Part shown: positions 39,758-48,080 of the stretch, in pieces
Position numbering within the stretch: position 1 is the stretch's first letter
How the letters are laid out: the number at the start of each line of letters is the position of its first letter
Assembly (NCBI RefSeq): GCF_008973665.1
Contig: NZ_WACP01000020.1
Coordinates: 1 to 64,000, forward strand
Source: Paenibacillus tengchongensis
GTDB lineage: Bacteria > Bacillota > Bacilli > Paenibacillales > Paenibacillaceae
Reading direction: 5' to 3'
Length of the DNA stretch: 64,000 nucleotides
Notes under the pieces: model-generated
What the model saw: the letters and a program-made list of their open reading frames with translations, nothing else
What the model was told of the DNA's origin: nothing
Databases searched by the model: none
Program-made: the position numbers and the translations under genes

Positions 39758-41866
39758 TTACTTCGAACCCCAAATCGATCGGTTGTTCGAGCCGATTAAG
39801 GAGAAGGTCATCACTTCATTGTGACTGGACAGCTCGTTGCGCTGCTTGAAGAACACGCCCTTATACGTAACGCCGCCGATAACCATCGTGCAGTAGTACG
39901 TTCCGGAGGTATTGGACCAGGTGCCGGTCACCGCTCCGCTGATGGTTCCGTTGCTGTTCAAGGTTACGCTCTGCGTGGTCAGCATGCCCACGTTGGACGT
40001 CGCAGCATCCAGCCCCATGTCAATGAACTGATAAGTCCCCGCCATATCGCTTGCGCTGTACCCTGACGAGGTGATGCTGCTGCCCAGAAATTCATATACC
40101 GCTGTTACAGGCCACTTGTCCTGATTCATGAACTGCTGATGCACGCGAACTTCATGTCCTTCAGTGTTGTTGTTGAACCGGGTGTGGTACACCAGATATC
40201 TTCTGCCGTCCGTATCGATCAGTGCAGAATTATGGCCGCCCGATTTATAGCCGAGATTAATACCGGACAGATTATAATTTCCGAATAGCTTGATCCCGTA
40301 CCCCGACTGGTCCACAGAAGCGGAGGCATACACAGCCGAATTGCCGGCGGCATCGGTGTAGGTTCCGTCGATGGTGGCCGAGCGGTACAGCCGGATATGA
40401 TATCCGCCCGCGTTGGCCAAGCCGCCATAAGTCACATAGAGATAATAATAGCCAGAAGCGGAATCATATACGATATAAGGAGCTTCACCTGTCTTCCCGT
40501 ACCCTCCGGCAATCCGCTTGCCGAAATAGCGGTCGGTATTCCCGTTATCGGATCCAGGGTAGTAGGGCTTGCCGGTAGCCGGATTAATCTGCAAAAGATA
40601 AATGCCACCCGACCAGGAACCGTAGCTCATCCATAGCTTGCCGCTGCCGTCATATACGAGTGCCGGGTCGATCGCGTTCGGGAAAGAGGTGTTGTTGAAT
40701 CCGCCGCCGCTGTTGAACCAGCCGCTGCGTGTTCCCGATAAAGTGCCGCTGTCGATCAGCTCCGGAATATTGGTGTACTTGTACCAGGTATCTACGGTCT
40801 TGGTACCGAGCGCCGAGGTGGTTGTAATCGGATTGCTGCCGCTGGTGAACCCGGAATAGACGATGGTATCGACATATTCGTACGGCCCGGACACCGACTT
40901 CGAGACACTGTAGGCGATCGCCGAACGGATATAGGTCGAGGAAGTGCAATAGTACAGCATATACGCCCCTGTCGATCCGTCAGCCCATACATAAGACGGA
41001 TTGTACACCGGACCCGGCGCCCATACGGACTGCCCGCCCGAGCTGTCCTGATCGTTATATCCGGCCCAGGCAAAAGGCACCGCCAACGCCGAGCTTAGCG
41101 CTGCACCTGCACTTCTCGCTGAATTGCCTGTAGGGCCGGCTTTCACCAACTCCCACTTCTGCATGTCGCCGCCCCAGTAATTCCATTGCTGGATGTTGGC
41201 ACCGGCAGCCGTACTTCCGTCAGCCACATCAATGGCGGCTGTGTAATTCGACGCTTTCGACAGGAACGCGACGGTGCCGTCTGCATTCTGCTGGATTTTA
41301 AACAGCTGCATATTGCCGCCCCAGTAGTTCCACTGATCGATGTTAGCCCCGTTCGCGGAAGAGCCTTCAAAGACATCAATGCCGCTTTTGTAAGCCGAGC
41401 TTCCGGTCAGAAGATAGTAGTCTCCGTTCCCGGAGTACATAATCCGGAATTTCTGTGCATCCGAGCCGTTGTAGGTCCATTGCTGAATGTTGGTCCCATC
41501 GGCCGCCGAACCATTTACGACATCCAGATATAACCCGCTGTTCTTGTTCTTGATATAATAGTAGCCCTCATAAGTAGATGGCGCGTACAGACTGGAATTC
41601 GTGTAGCCCTGGGTCCCCAGATTCGACCAGTTGCGCAGATCCGTGCTGGAGGCTTGGGCCAGATGCGAGCCAAAAATATAATACTTGCCCGTAGAAGCAT
41701 CGTACGTGATGGAAGGGTCATGCACAGACACTCTCGTGGTGTTCGAGGTAGTTGATGAACTGGCCGCCCCGTAGACGCTGCCGCTACCGACAACCCCCAG
41801 TATTAAAGCGCATACAAAAGCTAAAATTGCCAGCTTGCTGCTCCTCATTTTATGGATGATCTTCAT
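39758..41866 (-). CDS. Secreted GH43 endo-arabinanase-type enzyme with a ricin-type lectin domain inserted in the propeller
   Basis: 702 aa. Signal peptide at 1-34. The GH43 arabinanase begins with RVSVHDPSITYDASTGKYYI (catalytic Asp50) and LAQASSTDLRNW. At about residue 97 the blade is interrupted by a 150-aa ricin/CBM13-type domain with three QxW-type repeats (ADGTNIQQW, ANGANIDQWNYWGG, AAGANIQQWNYWGG), ending near 245. The propeller then resumes (GQSVWAPGPVYNP; FPNAIDPALVYDGSGKLWMS with the second Asp; YGKTGEAPYIVYD with the general-acid Glu; GGHNSALIDTDGRRYLVYHT). A C-terminal lipocalin-like domain (SVTLNSNGTISGAVTGTW) ends it, as in two-domain arabinanases. A cre-like site lies upstream. 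Secreted cleavage of arabinan is predicted. Confidence 0.92.
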   Translation of the reverse strand: MKIIHKMRSSKLAILAFVCALILGVVGSGSVYGAASSSTTSNTTRVSVHDPSITYDASTGKYYIFGSHLAQASSTDLRNWSNLGTQGYTNSSLYAPSTYEGYYYIKNKNSGLYLDVVNGSAADGTNIQQWTYNGSDAQKFRIMYSGNGDYYLLTGSSAYKSGIDVFEGSSANGANIDQWNYWGGNMQLFKIQQNADGTVAFLSKASNYTAAIDVADGSTAAGANIQQWNYWGGDMQKWELVKAGPTGNSARSAGAALSSALAVPFAWAGYNDQDSSGGQSVWAPGPVYNPSYVWADGSTGAYMLYYCTSSTYIRSAIAYSVSKSVSGPYEYVDTIVYSGFTSGSNPITTTSALGTKTVDTWYKYTNIPELIDSGTLSGTRSGWFNSGGGFNNTSFPNAIDPALVYDGSGKLWMSYGSWSGGIYLLQINPATGKPYYPGSDNGNTDRYFGKRIAGGYGKTGEAPYIVYDSASGYYYLYVTYGGLANAGGYHIRLYRSATIDGTYTDAAGNSAVYASASVDQSGYGIKLFGNYNLSGINLGYKSGGHNSALIDTDGRRYLVYHTRFNNNTEGHEVRVHQQFMNQDKWPVTAVYEFLGSSITSSGYSASDMAGTYQFIDMGLDAATSNVGMLTTQSVTLNSNGTISGAVTGTWSNTSGTYYCTMVIGGVTYKGVFFKQRNELSSHNEVMTFSLIGSNNRSIWGSK

Positions 41867-41902
41867 ATCGGACCCATTGTCCCCTTTCGTCTCTTTCCTA
41901 AA

Positions 41903-41916
41903 ATTAACCGCTTACA
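41903..41916. promoter_or_regulatory. cre-like site upstream of the arabinanase
   Basis: ATTAACCGCTTACA matches TGNAANCGNWWNCA except for the first TG. It shares the core ACCGCTT-CA and nearly the same distance to the start codon (36-50 bp) with the better site before the pectate lyase. The rest of the 409-bp gap (41867-42275) is AT-rich; no gene is seen in it. Confidence 0.45.
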
Positions 41917-42275
41917 ACTTAATGGTTATTTCAAGCCGGCAGGTAGAGTACCGTCACTCTGCTGCCTGATTATTTATTCCTCTCCTATTCACCCCTCCCG
42001 TTTAGATTCCCATTTCTATTAGCAGTATAGTAATTTCTCCCTTTTTCTAAAGCTAATAGTAGTCTTAATGTCGTGTCGAAGTAAGGCTTATTTTGTCGTC
42101 AACAATTAAATAATTTAAAAAGGTTTAACAATTTGTTGATATTAAAAAGATTCATGAATTCCAGAACAAAAAACAGTTAAATCTGTTACCAACGGGCATC
42201 AGCCTGTTCCCTTTTTTGCTTGTGCGGGTAAGAAGTGTTATCGTGAACATTAACTTCGAAGAGGAGGCTCTCAGG

Positions 42276-43118
42276 ATGAGCAACATGATTCCGGAAAAAG
42301 TGTTGAATGACGGCACGAAGATCCCTGCCATCGGGTTCGGGACTGCCTTTATAAAAGGGGCCGCAGGCGTACAGGTGCTTAATAACGCAATTGATGCCGG
42401 ATACCGTCTGATTGATTCGGCGTTCAACTATGAGAATGAGGGGGTCGTCGGACAAGCTGTCCGTCAGAGCTCGGTACCGAGAGAAGAACTGCGGATTTCT
42501 TCGAAGCTTCCCGGCCGTCACCATGCCTATAAGGAAGCGCTGGAAACGATTGAGGAGTCCTTATTCAGAGCCGGGCTCGATTACTACGACCTGTATCTGA
42601 TCCACTGGCCGAATCCAAAAACGGACCGCTACCTCGAAGCCTGGCAGGCGATGATTGAGGCGAAGAAACGCGGTTATGTCCGCTCCATCGGCGTCAGCAA
42701 CTTCCTGCCGGAGCATCTCGACCGTATTATTCAAGAAACCGGCGTCGCGCCAAGCGTCAATCAGATCGAGCTTCATCCTTATTTCCATCAGGAGGAGCAG
42801 CGTGCCAAGGATGCCGAACACGGGATTGTTACGGAGTCCTGGAGTCCGCTGGGCCGCGGCCACGATATGCTGAGGGACGAGACAATCGCCGGCATCGCCG
42901 CCGCCCATGGCAAGACACCGACCCAGGTTATTCTGCGCTGGCATATCCAGCTTGGTGCGGTTCCGATTCCGCGGGCCAGCTCGCTTGAGCACCAGAAGGA
43001 GAACCTCGGTATCTTCGATTTCGAGCTGTCGGAAGCGGAAATGCAGGTGTTCGCACGCTTTAACCGGAAAGACGGCCGCTTATGGGATCAGAACCCGGCG
43101 GAGTATGAGGAAATGTGA
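42276..43118 (+). CDS. Aldo/keto reductase
   Basis: 280-aa NAD(P)H-dependent reductase of the AKR5-like group. Catalytic tetrad: Asp in RLIDSAFNYENE, Tyr in the same segment, Lys in LRISSKLPG, His in YLIHWPNPK. VNQIELHPYF and RGHDMLRDETIA follow, and VPIPRASSLEHQKENLGIF is the cofactor-binding loop. ATG 42276 follows GAGGAGG; the frame open from 42216 lacks a site. Possible substrates are sugar-derived or detoxification aldehydes. Convergent with the CE2-like esterase gene and separated by a terminator. Confidence 0.92.
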   Translation: MSNMIPEKVLNDGTKIPAIGFGTAFIKGAAGVQVLNNAIDAGYRLIDSAFNYENEGVVGQAVRQSSVPREELRISSKLPGRHHAYKEALETIEESLFRAGLDYYDLYLIHWPNPKTDRYLEAWQAMIEAKKRGYVRSIGVSNFLPEHLDRIIQETGVAPSVNQIELHPYFHQEEQRAKDAEHGIVTESWSPLGRGHDMLRDETIAGIAAAHGKTPTQVILRWHIQLGAVPIPRASSLEHQKENLGIFDFELSEAEMQVFARFNRKDGRLWDQNPAEYEEM

Positions 43119-43154
43119 TATTTTTAAAGCAGCGGTACGGTAAAAAAAGAGGTG

Positions 43155-43194
43155 AAAAAAGAGGCCCTGAAGCATCTCCAGGGCCTTGTTTTTG
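43155..43194. terminator. Terminator between aldo/keto reductase and esterase
   Basis: AGGCCCTG (43162-43169) pairs with CAGGGCCT (43179-43186); AAAAAA on the left and TGTTTTTG on the right. Confidence 0.85.
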
Positions 43195-43217
43195 AACTGC
43201 GGCGGTTCCAATTGATA

Positions 43218-44291
43218 TTAATCCCAGTTCATCAGTCCTTTGATATGGGCAGCCAGCCTCTGCGCGGCTTTGCGGTGCGTCGCCTGGGATGGATGAAAGT
43301 CTGCGGCGTAACCGTCGGCGGCGAGCTGCACATCGAACTTCATCGTGGCGATATTCGTATCGCCCGTTGTCTCGGTATAGCTGTCCACCGCTTGCTCCAG
43401 CCAAGGGAACAGCCGGTCTCCCATGATGCCGAGTGTGCAAAGTATGGTAGCCCCCTCATTGTTTCGTCTAACCTTTTTCAGAAATTCGGCATATTGCTCC
43501 GCATACTCCGCTTGTCTGGCGGCATCATCCTTGGTGTACGAATCATCGTTGGTACCCAGGTTGATCACAATGAGCTCAGGCACGAACCTGCTGAAATCCC
43601 AGCTTACCTTAAGCGGGTCCAGCGTACCGTCCAATCTCCCCTCCGACTTGGCCAGCTTCTCATAGTAATCCGTCAAAAGATGCGTAGTCAGCTTCTGATC
43701 GTTGTCCGTATACCCGGAGATAATGCCGTATCCGCTGTACGATACCATGCTGTAGTCGGCCTCCAGAGCCTGCGCAGTCAGGTAGGCATAGGCTTTTGTG
43801 ACATCTTCCGTAGCAGTGGCGAAGGGATGCAGCTCATGCTCGTCGTCCACCCCGTAGCCGCAGGTGATCGAATCGCCGATGAACTCTATCCGGTGTACGT
43901 TACCCGGCGTGGGCTGAATTCCCTCCTCCGCATCGACGGCAATCTCCTGAATCGCCGCCGTGGACATCGCTGCCTCGGACAGCTTCAGCACTCTTACTGT
44001 AACCTGCTGCTCAGTGCCGCTCTCGAACACGGTATAGGCCTTCACCGGTTGCATGATCTGCTCCTCGACCACCCGCACCCCATTCACTTCGATGCCGATG
44101 CGGGCCTGGTTCGTAGCTCCTTCGGCGATCTGATCGCCTTTAATAGTAATAACCGCCTTTTTCCCGGTAAAAGAGAACTCCACCCCGCTGCCGGACAAAG
44201 CCAGCCATAACGCGCCGTTATAGTAATGAGTGCGTCCGATCATTTTGACATATTGCCCTGTTGCCTTGAACACTTGCATCGTCTCCGCCAT
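43218..44291 (-). CDS. SGNH/GDSL esterase, carbohydrate esterase family 2-like
   Basis: 357 aa with two domains. The N-terminal 115 residues form a beta-sandwich (YYNGALWLALSGSGVEFSFT; EVNGVRVVEEQIM) typical of CE2. The SGNH hydrolase domain has block I IEFIGDSITCGYG (Ser nucleophile), the NLGTNDD block (Asn), and DFHPSQATHRKAA with the His; CE2 enzymes often lack the catalytic Asp and here only the His block is evident. It removes acetyl groups from xylan or mannan oligosaccharides. No signal peptide, so it likely acts on imported fragments, matching the intracellular glycosidases of the window. Confidence 0.88.
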   Translation of the reverse strand: MAETMQVFKATGQYVKMIGRTHYYNGALWLALSGSGVEFSFTGKKAVITIKGDQIAEGATNQARIGIEVNGVRVVEEQIMQPVKAYTVFESGTEQQVTVRVLKLSEAAMSTAAIQEIAVDAEEGIQPTPGNVHRIEFIGDSITCGYGVDDEHELHPFATATEDVTKAYAYLTAQALEADYSMVSYSGYGIISGYTDNDQKLTTHLLTDYYEKLAKSEGRLDGTLDPLKVSWDFSRFVPELIVINLGTNDDSYTKDDAARQAEYAEQYAEFLKKVRRNNEGATILCTLGIMGDRLFPWLEQAVDSYTETTGDTNIATMKFDVQLAADGYAADFHPSQATHRKAAQRLAAHIKGLMNWD

Positions 44292-44486
44292 ATGTAAACC
44301 TTCCTTCTCCGCTATATAACTGTAACGGTAGCAAAGGTATTCCCGGTTTGCAATGAGCGCCGTACGAAACTCTATCCGGATTCATATAAATGTGAACTCA
44401 AATCCAGTTGTCATACAGGCGGATGTCCAATGTATTGAAGCAGCAGGTATACTTCGGATATAACCATAGGTAAGGAGACTGCCGGA

Positions 44487-45035
44487 ATGAACCCGTTATA
44501 CATTACCAATTACCGCGATAGACGATGCTCCCCTTTGGATAGCCTCACCCGTCTTTCCACGGAAGAGGCTTACTCCCTGGCTAAGAGGCTCTCGCAATTT
44601 GCCGGCCCTTCCTTCACCTCATTCAGCCGGTTTAGCAGCGGAGACTTTGACGGTTACTATCAGAAAAGACTGCGCACCGAGGAGTGGCTTTACAGCTCTT
44701 TTATTCAATTAGGCGGGCAACCCCGGCATGCGCACCCGCTCTATTTTGTCCTGGGGGAGAGTACCTATCTGAAGGCCTGGTTTGAAAATGGCTTAACCAC
44801 ACGGATCCCCCTAAGCGATATTGACCCTGCTCATATCAGCTTCACCTATGGCGACAGCATGTCAAAGCTGGATTCCCCTGACCGTATGGAGCTCTTTAAC
44901 CTGGAATCGCTGCTGCACTTCATTACCGAAACCTCCGCTGATATCAACGCTTTCCTTGAGGAACTCAATCAGCAGAACAAATACATCGAAGTTCAGCTGT
45001 GGAATGACGATTACGTAGCTGCATATAACCGGTAA
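44487..45035 (+). CDS. Hypothetical protein
   Basis: 182 aa, soluble, no signal peptide. The sequence begins PLYITNYRDRRCSPLDSLTR and contains aromatic-rich runs (FDGYYQKRLRTEEWLYSSFI) and an acidic C-terminus (LEELNQQNKYIEVQLWNDDY). It follows a GTAAGGAGACTGCCGGA ribosome site at good spacing. I do not recognise a family. Convergent with the SDR gene, with a terminator between, and apparently not in an operon. Confidence 0.7.
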   Translation: MNPLYITNYRDRRCSPLDSLTRLSTEEAYSLAKRLSQFAGPSFTSFSRFSSGDFDGYYQKRLRTEEWLYSSFIQLGGQPRHAHPLYFVLGESTYLKAWFENGLTTRIPLSDIDPAHISFTYGDSMSKLDSPDRMELFNLESLLHFITETSADINAFLEELNQQNKYIEVQLWNDDYVAAYNR

Positions 45036-45103
45036 AGCAGCCTGCGGAAACCGAAGAATCCGGGACCTCCAGGGCTTCCGCGGCTTCCAACGTTCATAGG
45101 ACC

Positions 45104-45145
45104 AAAAAAGAGCAGAACAGCAATCCTCCACATGCTGGGGGATTC
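45104..45145 (-). terminator. Terminator of the SDR gene
   Basis: On the minus strand AATCCCCCAGC...GGAGGATT forms a stem, then GCTGTTCTGCTCTTTTTT. Confidence 0.6.
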
Positions 45146-45162
45146 GCCGTCTGCCCATCACA

Positions 45163-45924
45163 TTACTCGATCATGCCTTTCGAGGCCTGATACATACTGG
45201 CCGTGTACGCATCCACTTCATCCCGGGACATCCGCAGGCGGGCTTCGGAGGTGCCGTAGCCAATCTCCTGCTTTCCCTCAGCCAGACCTTTAAATATCCC
45301 GTCGGCAAAAGCATCCAGCGGCTCGCCATGCGTATGCAGTCCCGCACCGCCCAAATCCGTATTCACCGCCGGAGGTGCAACCTCAATGACCTCGACCGGG
45401 GTCTCGGACAGCTGGTGTCTCAGGCTCACCGTGAACGAATGCAGCGCCGCCTTGGTTGCGGAATAGATCGGAGCAACCGCAAACGGCGTAAAGGCGAGTC
45501 CGGAGGTTACGTTGATGATCGCGGCATCTTCTTTTTCGGCAAAAAACGGGGTGAACAGCATCGCGAGATGGAACGCCGCTTCGATATTCGTGGTAATCTC
45601 CTGATTGTAGTAACTCCAGTTCTGCCTGGCATCCGCCTTAAGCAAATTGAACCGCTGCTGGATCCCGGCATTGTTCACCAGCACATTAGTTTCCGGATAG
45701 TTTGCGGTGACCCACTCGAACAAAGCCAGTCTATCGGGCTCGGCATTCAAATCACAGACACGGGTGATCAAGCCGGGAAGCTTGTCCTGCGCCTGCTTGA
45801 GCACCTCTTCACGCCGTCCGCAGACGATCACCTGATTTCCCGCTTTCATAAACCGTTCGGCAAAAGCCAGCCCGATCCCGGCACCTCCGCCGGTAATCAG
45901 TATCGTGTTTCCTGAGAGTTTCAT
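45163..45924 (-). CDS. Short-chain dehydrogenase/reductase (DltE-like)
   Basis: 253-aa classical SDR. TGGGAGIGLAF is the NAD(P) binding motif, VLVNNAGIQQ the structural NNAG, INVTSGLAF the catalytic Ser region and YSATKAAL the Tyr-x3-Lys pair. ATG 45924 is preceded by AAGAGGAGCACAT, giving a normal start. The frame continues upstream without a stop into a MerR-like remnant. Substrate unknown. Confidence 0.9.
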   Translation of the reverse strand: MKLSGNTILITGGGAGIGLAFAERFMKAGNQVIVCGRREEVLKQAQDKLPGLITRVCDLNAEPDRLALFEWVTANYPETNVLVNNAGIQQRFNLLKADARQNWSYYNQEITTNIEAAFHLAMLFTPFFAEKEDAAIINVTSGLAFTPFAVAPIYSATKAALHSFTVSLRHQLSETPVEVIEVAPPAVNTDLGGAGLHTHGEPLDAFADGIFKGLAEGKQEIGYGTSEARLRMSRDEVDAYTASMYQASKGMIE

Positions 45925-46134
45925 ATGTGCTCCTCTTTTCTGTTTGTATTTCTGTAAACGCTCTGTGTAGCGGTTAATCTTCACATCGATACCCTTCAGG
46001 GCATCCGTCATCGACGCAATCTCGTCCAGCACCGCCTGCTTGTGCCTGGTCATCATGTCAAGCCGCAGCTCTGTGGTGCTCTCTCCTTGTAGAATCAAAG
46101 CTACATACCGCTTAATGTCATGCAGAGTTGCAAG
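45925..46134 (-). pseudogene. C-terminal remnant of a MerR-family regulator, in frame with the SDR
   Basis: About 70 residues resemble the dimerisation helix region of MerR regulators: LHDIKRYVALILQGESTTEL, LRLDMMTRHKQAVLDEIASM, KGIDVKINRYTERLQKYKQ. The preceding codons include a stop (46137-46135), and no N-terminal winged helix is found in any frame upstream. No stop separates this remnant from the SDR start, so a read-through product would be a fusion. Probably an inactivated former regulator of the SDR, since MerR-SDR neighbours are common. Confidence 0.65.
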
Positions 46135-46287
46135 TTAAGCACTTTGGCTATCCTCCCAAGCTCTTCTTCATGCTCCTTTATAAATTGCAGAACAGAGGAA
46201 CGATCGAAACGAAGATTTGTCTCAAGTGCCCGGGCCTGCTTCAGTCGCCCGCAACTCTCCCTCTTTATTCGTACCCGCCGTTCCCCC

Positions 46288-47883
46288 TCAGCTCTCTGCC
46301 GCCCCGTTCACTACGCTCCAGTTATGATTGACTGAGACCGTGAGGCGGCCCCGCCCGCGGATATAATCGGCCAGCAGCTCAACCATGTCGGTCGAGATAT
46401 CTCTCACGACCGGCTTGTCCTGGAACATCGCGAAATCCCCGCCGCCGCTGGCCCGGTAATTGTTCATCACCACGTCGTACTGCGCTTCTGCTATAAGAGG
46501 CTCTCCGTTTCGCTCCAGCCGGGTCACCCGCTGGCCTATAGGCTGCGAGATGTCCAAAGTATAGTCGATCCCTTCCCACATGTCATAGTTATAATGCTGC
46601 GGCTTCGGTGCCAGGTAAGACGGGCTGACGGCCAAGTCTCCCTCGGCGTTCACTTCAAAGTATTCGGCCGATTTCTCCAGTGCCGCCCTAATGTCGTTTC
46701 CGGTCACACGCAGAACCTTCAGCGTATTCGGGTAAATATAATTGGACACGATCTCACGCATCGTAATCCGCTCACCGAACCCGGGAGAGACGTTATCGAA
46801 TAAGGCTGCACACGAGATGCTTGCTCCCGAGGCATCCATTTGCACGCGGTTAATGAACTCCATCAGCGGATGCTCGCGAACCCGGGCCTCAAAGTGCGAG
46901 TGCACCGTCATATTCCCATCCACATAGCCGGACGGCTGATCCAGCCACTCCTGCGTTAACGCTTCGATCTCATGGATAAGCTCTTCAATGCTTGGGTCCG
47001 GCTCAGCTTCCTCTGCGGAGACCAGCTCTGATCTCCGGTCAGTGATCCTCCATCCTTCCGGATGCTTCTCCATCTGCAGCGTTACTTTGCCCAGGAACCG
47101 GCCTTCATTGGCGGGCTGCACTACACAGACGCCATTGATGCTGCAGTCTGCAATCGCCCGGTGCTGATGGCCTGTCAGCAGCACGTCGATTCCTTCCACC
47201 TCTTCGCAGAGTGCGTAACCGGCATTCTCCCCGGTTAATGGCTCCGTCGGCTGGCCCGTTTCAAGATCGCGCTCGAAGCCGCCGTGATAGGACACGACGA
47301 TGACATCGGCCCGCTCCTCCGCACGCATGACCGGAATCCACTTCCGGGCCGCTTCCACCGGGTCGGCGAACCGCAGGCCCGCGATATGCTGCGGCTGCTC
47401 CCAGACAGGGATGTAGGAAGTGGTCAGGCCGAGAATCCCGATCCGCACACCGTTGTCCAGTTCTCGTATCAGATAAGGTGCACCGAAGGCAGGCTGACCG
47501 GTGGAAGCATCCTCAATGTTAGCCGATAACCACGGAAAACTTGAAGCCTCCACGGCACTCCGCAGGTACGGCAGTCCGTAATTGAATTCATGATTGCCCG
47601 GTACAGCGGCATCATAACCCAGCTCATTTAAGCAGGCGATTACGGGATTCGGCAGCCCGCTGTTTACCCTGGCATGATAATACGTCAGCGGGGTACCTTG
47701 CAGGCAGTCCCCGTTATCCAGCAGCAGCGTATGGGGATGCTGTTGCCGCTCGGCCTTGATCCTGCTGGCAATGCAGGCCAAGCCGTGCTGCACCTCTTTC
47801 CGGGTGGCATAGCTTCGCGGCAGTATAAATCCGTGCAGATCACTGGTTTCCAGCAGAACCACTTCACATTGCTCGAATGACAT
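46288..47883 (-). CDS. Cytoplasmic bifunctional metallophosphatase/5'-nucleotidase
   Basis: 531 aa. N-terminal calcineurin-like metallophosphoesterase: LLETSDLHGFILP (Asp/His), DNGDCLQGTPL, AVPGNHEFNYGL and VVSYHGGFERD plus LLTGHQHRAI. C-terminal 5'-nucleotidase domain from about 330 (ASISCAALFDNVSPGFGERI; VMNNYRASGGGDFAMFQDKP). No signal peptide, unlike UshA-type periplasmic or surface enzymes. It is divergent from the phn transporter at 48081 with about 200 bp between, suggesting a shared role in obtaining or recycling phosphorus from nucleotides or 2',3'-cyclic compounds. Substrate not certain. Confidence 0.9.
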   Translation of the reverse strand: MSFEQCEVVLLETSDLHGFILPRSYATRKEVQHGLACIASRIKAERQQHPHTLLLDNGDCLQGTPLTYYHARVNSGLPNPVIACLNELGYDAAVPGNHEFNYGLPYLRSAVEASSFPWLSANIEDASTGQPAFGAPYLIRELDNGVRIGILGLTTSYIPVWEQPQHIAGLRFADPVEAARKWIPVMRAEERADVIVVSYHGGFERDLETGQPTEPLTGENAGYALCEEVEGIDVLLTGHQHRAIADCSINGVCVVQPANEGRFLGKVTLQMEKHPEGWRITDRRSELVSAEEAEPDPSIEELIHEIEALTQEWLDQPSGYVDGNMTVHSHFEARVREHPLMEFINRVQMDASGASISCAALFDNVSPGFGERITMREIVSNYIYPNTLKVLRVTGNDIRAALEKSAEYFEVNAEGDLAVSPSYLAPKPQHYNYDMWEGIDYTLDISQPIGQRVTRLERNGEPLIAEAQYDVVMNNYRASGGGDFAMFQDKPVVRDISTDMVELLADYIRGRGRLTVSVNHNWSVVNGAAES

Positions 47884-48046
47884 CGTTGCACTCCTTTGGC
47901 GATAGCATATTCTAAAAAGATCGGCTTATTCTATCACACAATTTCCCGGGCTTACAGGCTCTAGGTGAGGTTTATCATCACGATGACAATAAACGGCCTG
48001 AAATTTAACAAATGAATTATATAGTGGTTAAGCACACAAAAAAATA

Positions 48047-48060
48047 GTCTTGTACAAGAC
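48047..48060. promoter_or_regulatory. 14-bp perfect palindrome upstream of phnD
   Basis: GTCTTGTACAAGAC lies between the AT-rich promoter region and the ribosome site (GGAGG at 48069-48073). Its position fits an operator blocking transcript elongation, or an RNA structure of the leader. Regulator unknown. Confidence 0.5.
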
Positions 48061-48080
48061 AAAAAAGTGGAGGTCTCCAA

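Noticed and set aside
41867..42275. Possible riboswitch or structured leader between arabinanase and aldo/keto reductase
   Set aside because: AT-rich without conserved aptamer-like elements or a paired anti-terminator; only promoter-like and cre-like sequence is visible.
48000..48035. Pho box upstream of phnD
   Set aside because: The TTAACA-like hexamers are only loosely matching and irregularly spaced; mentioned only as a secondary idea in a finding.
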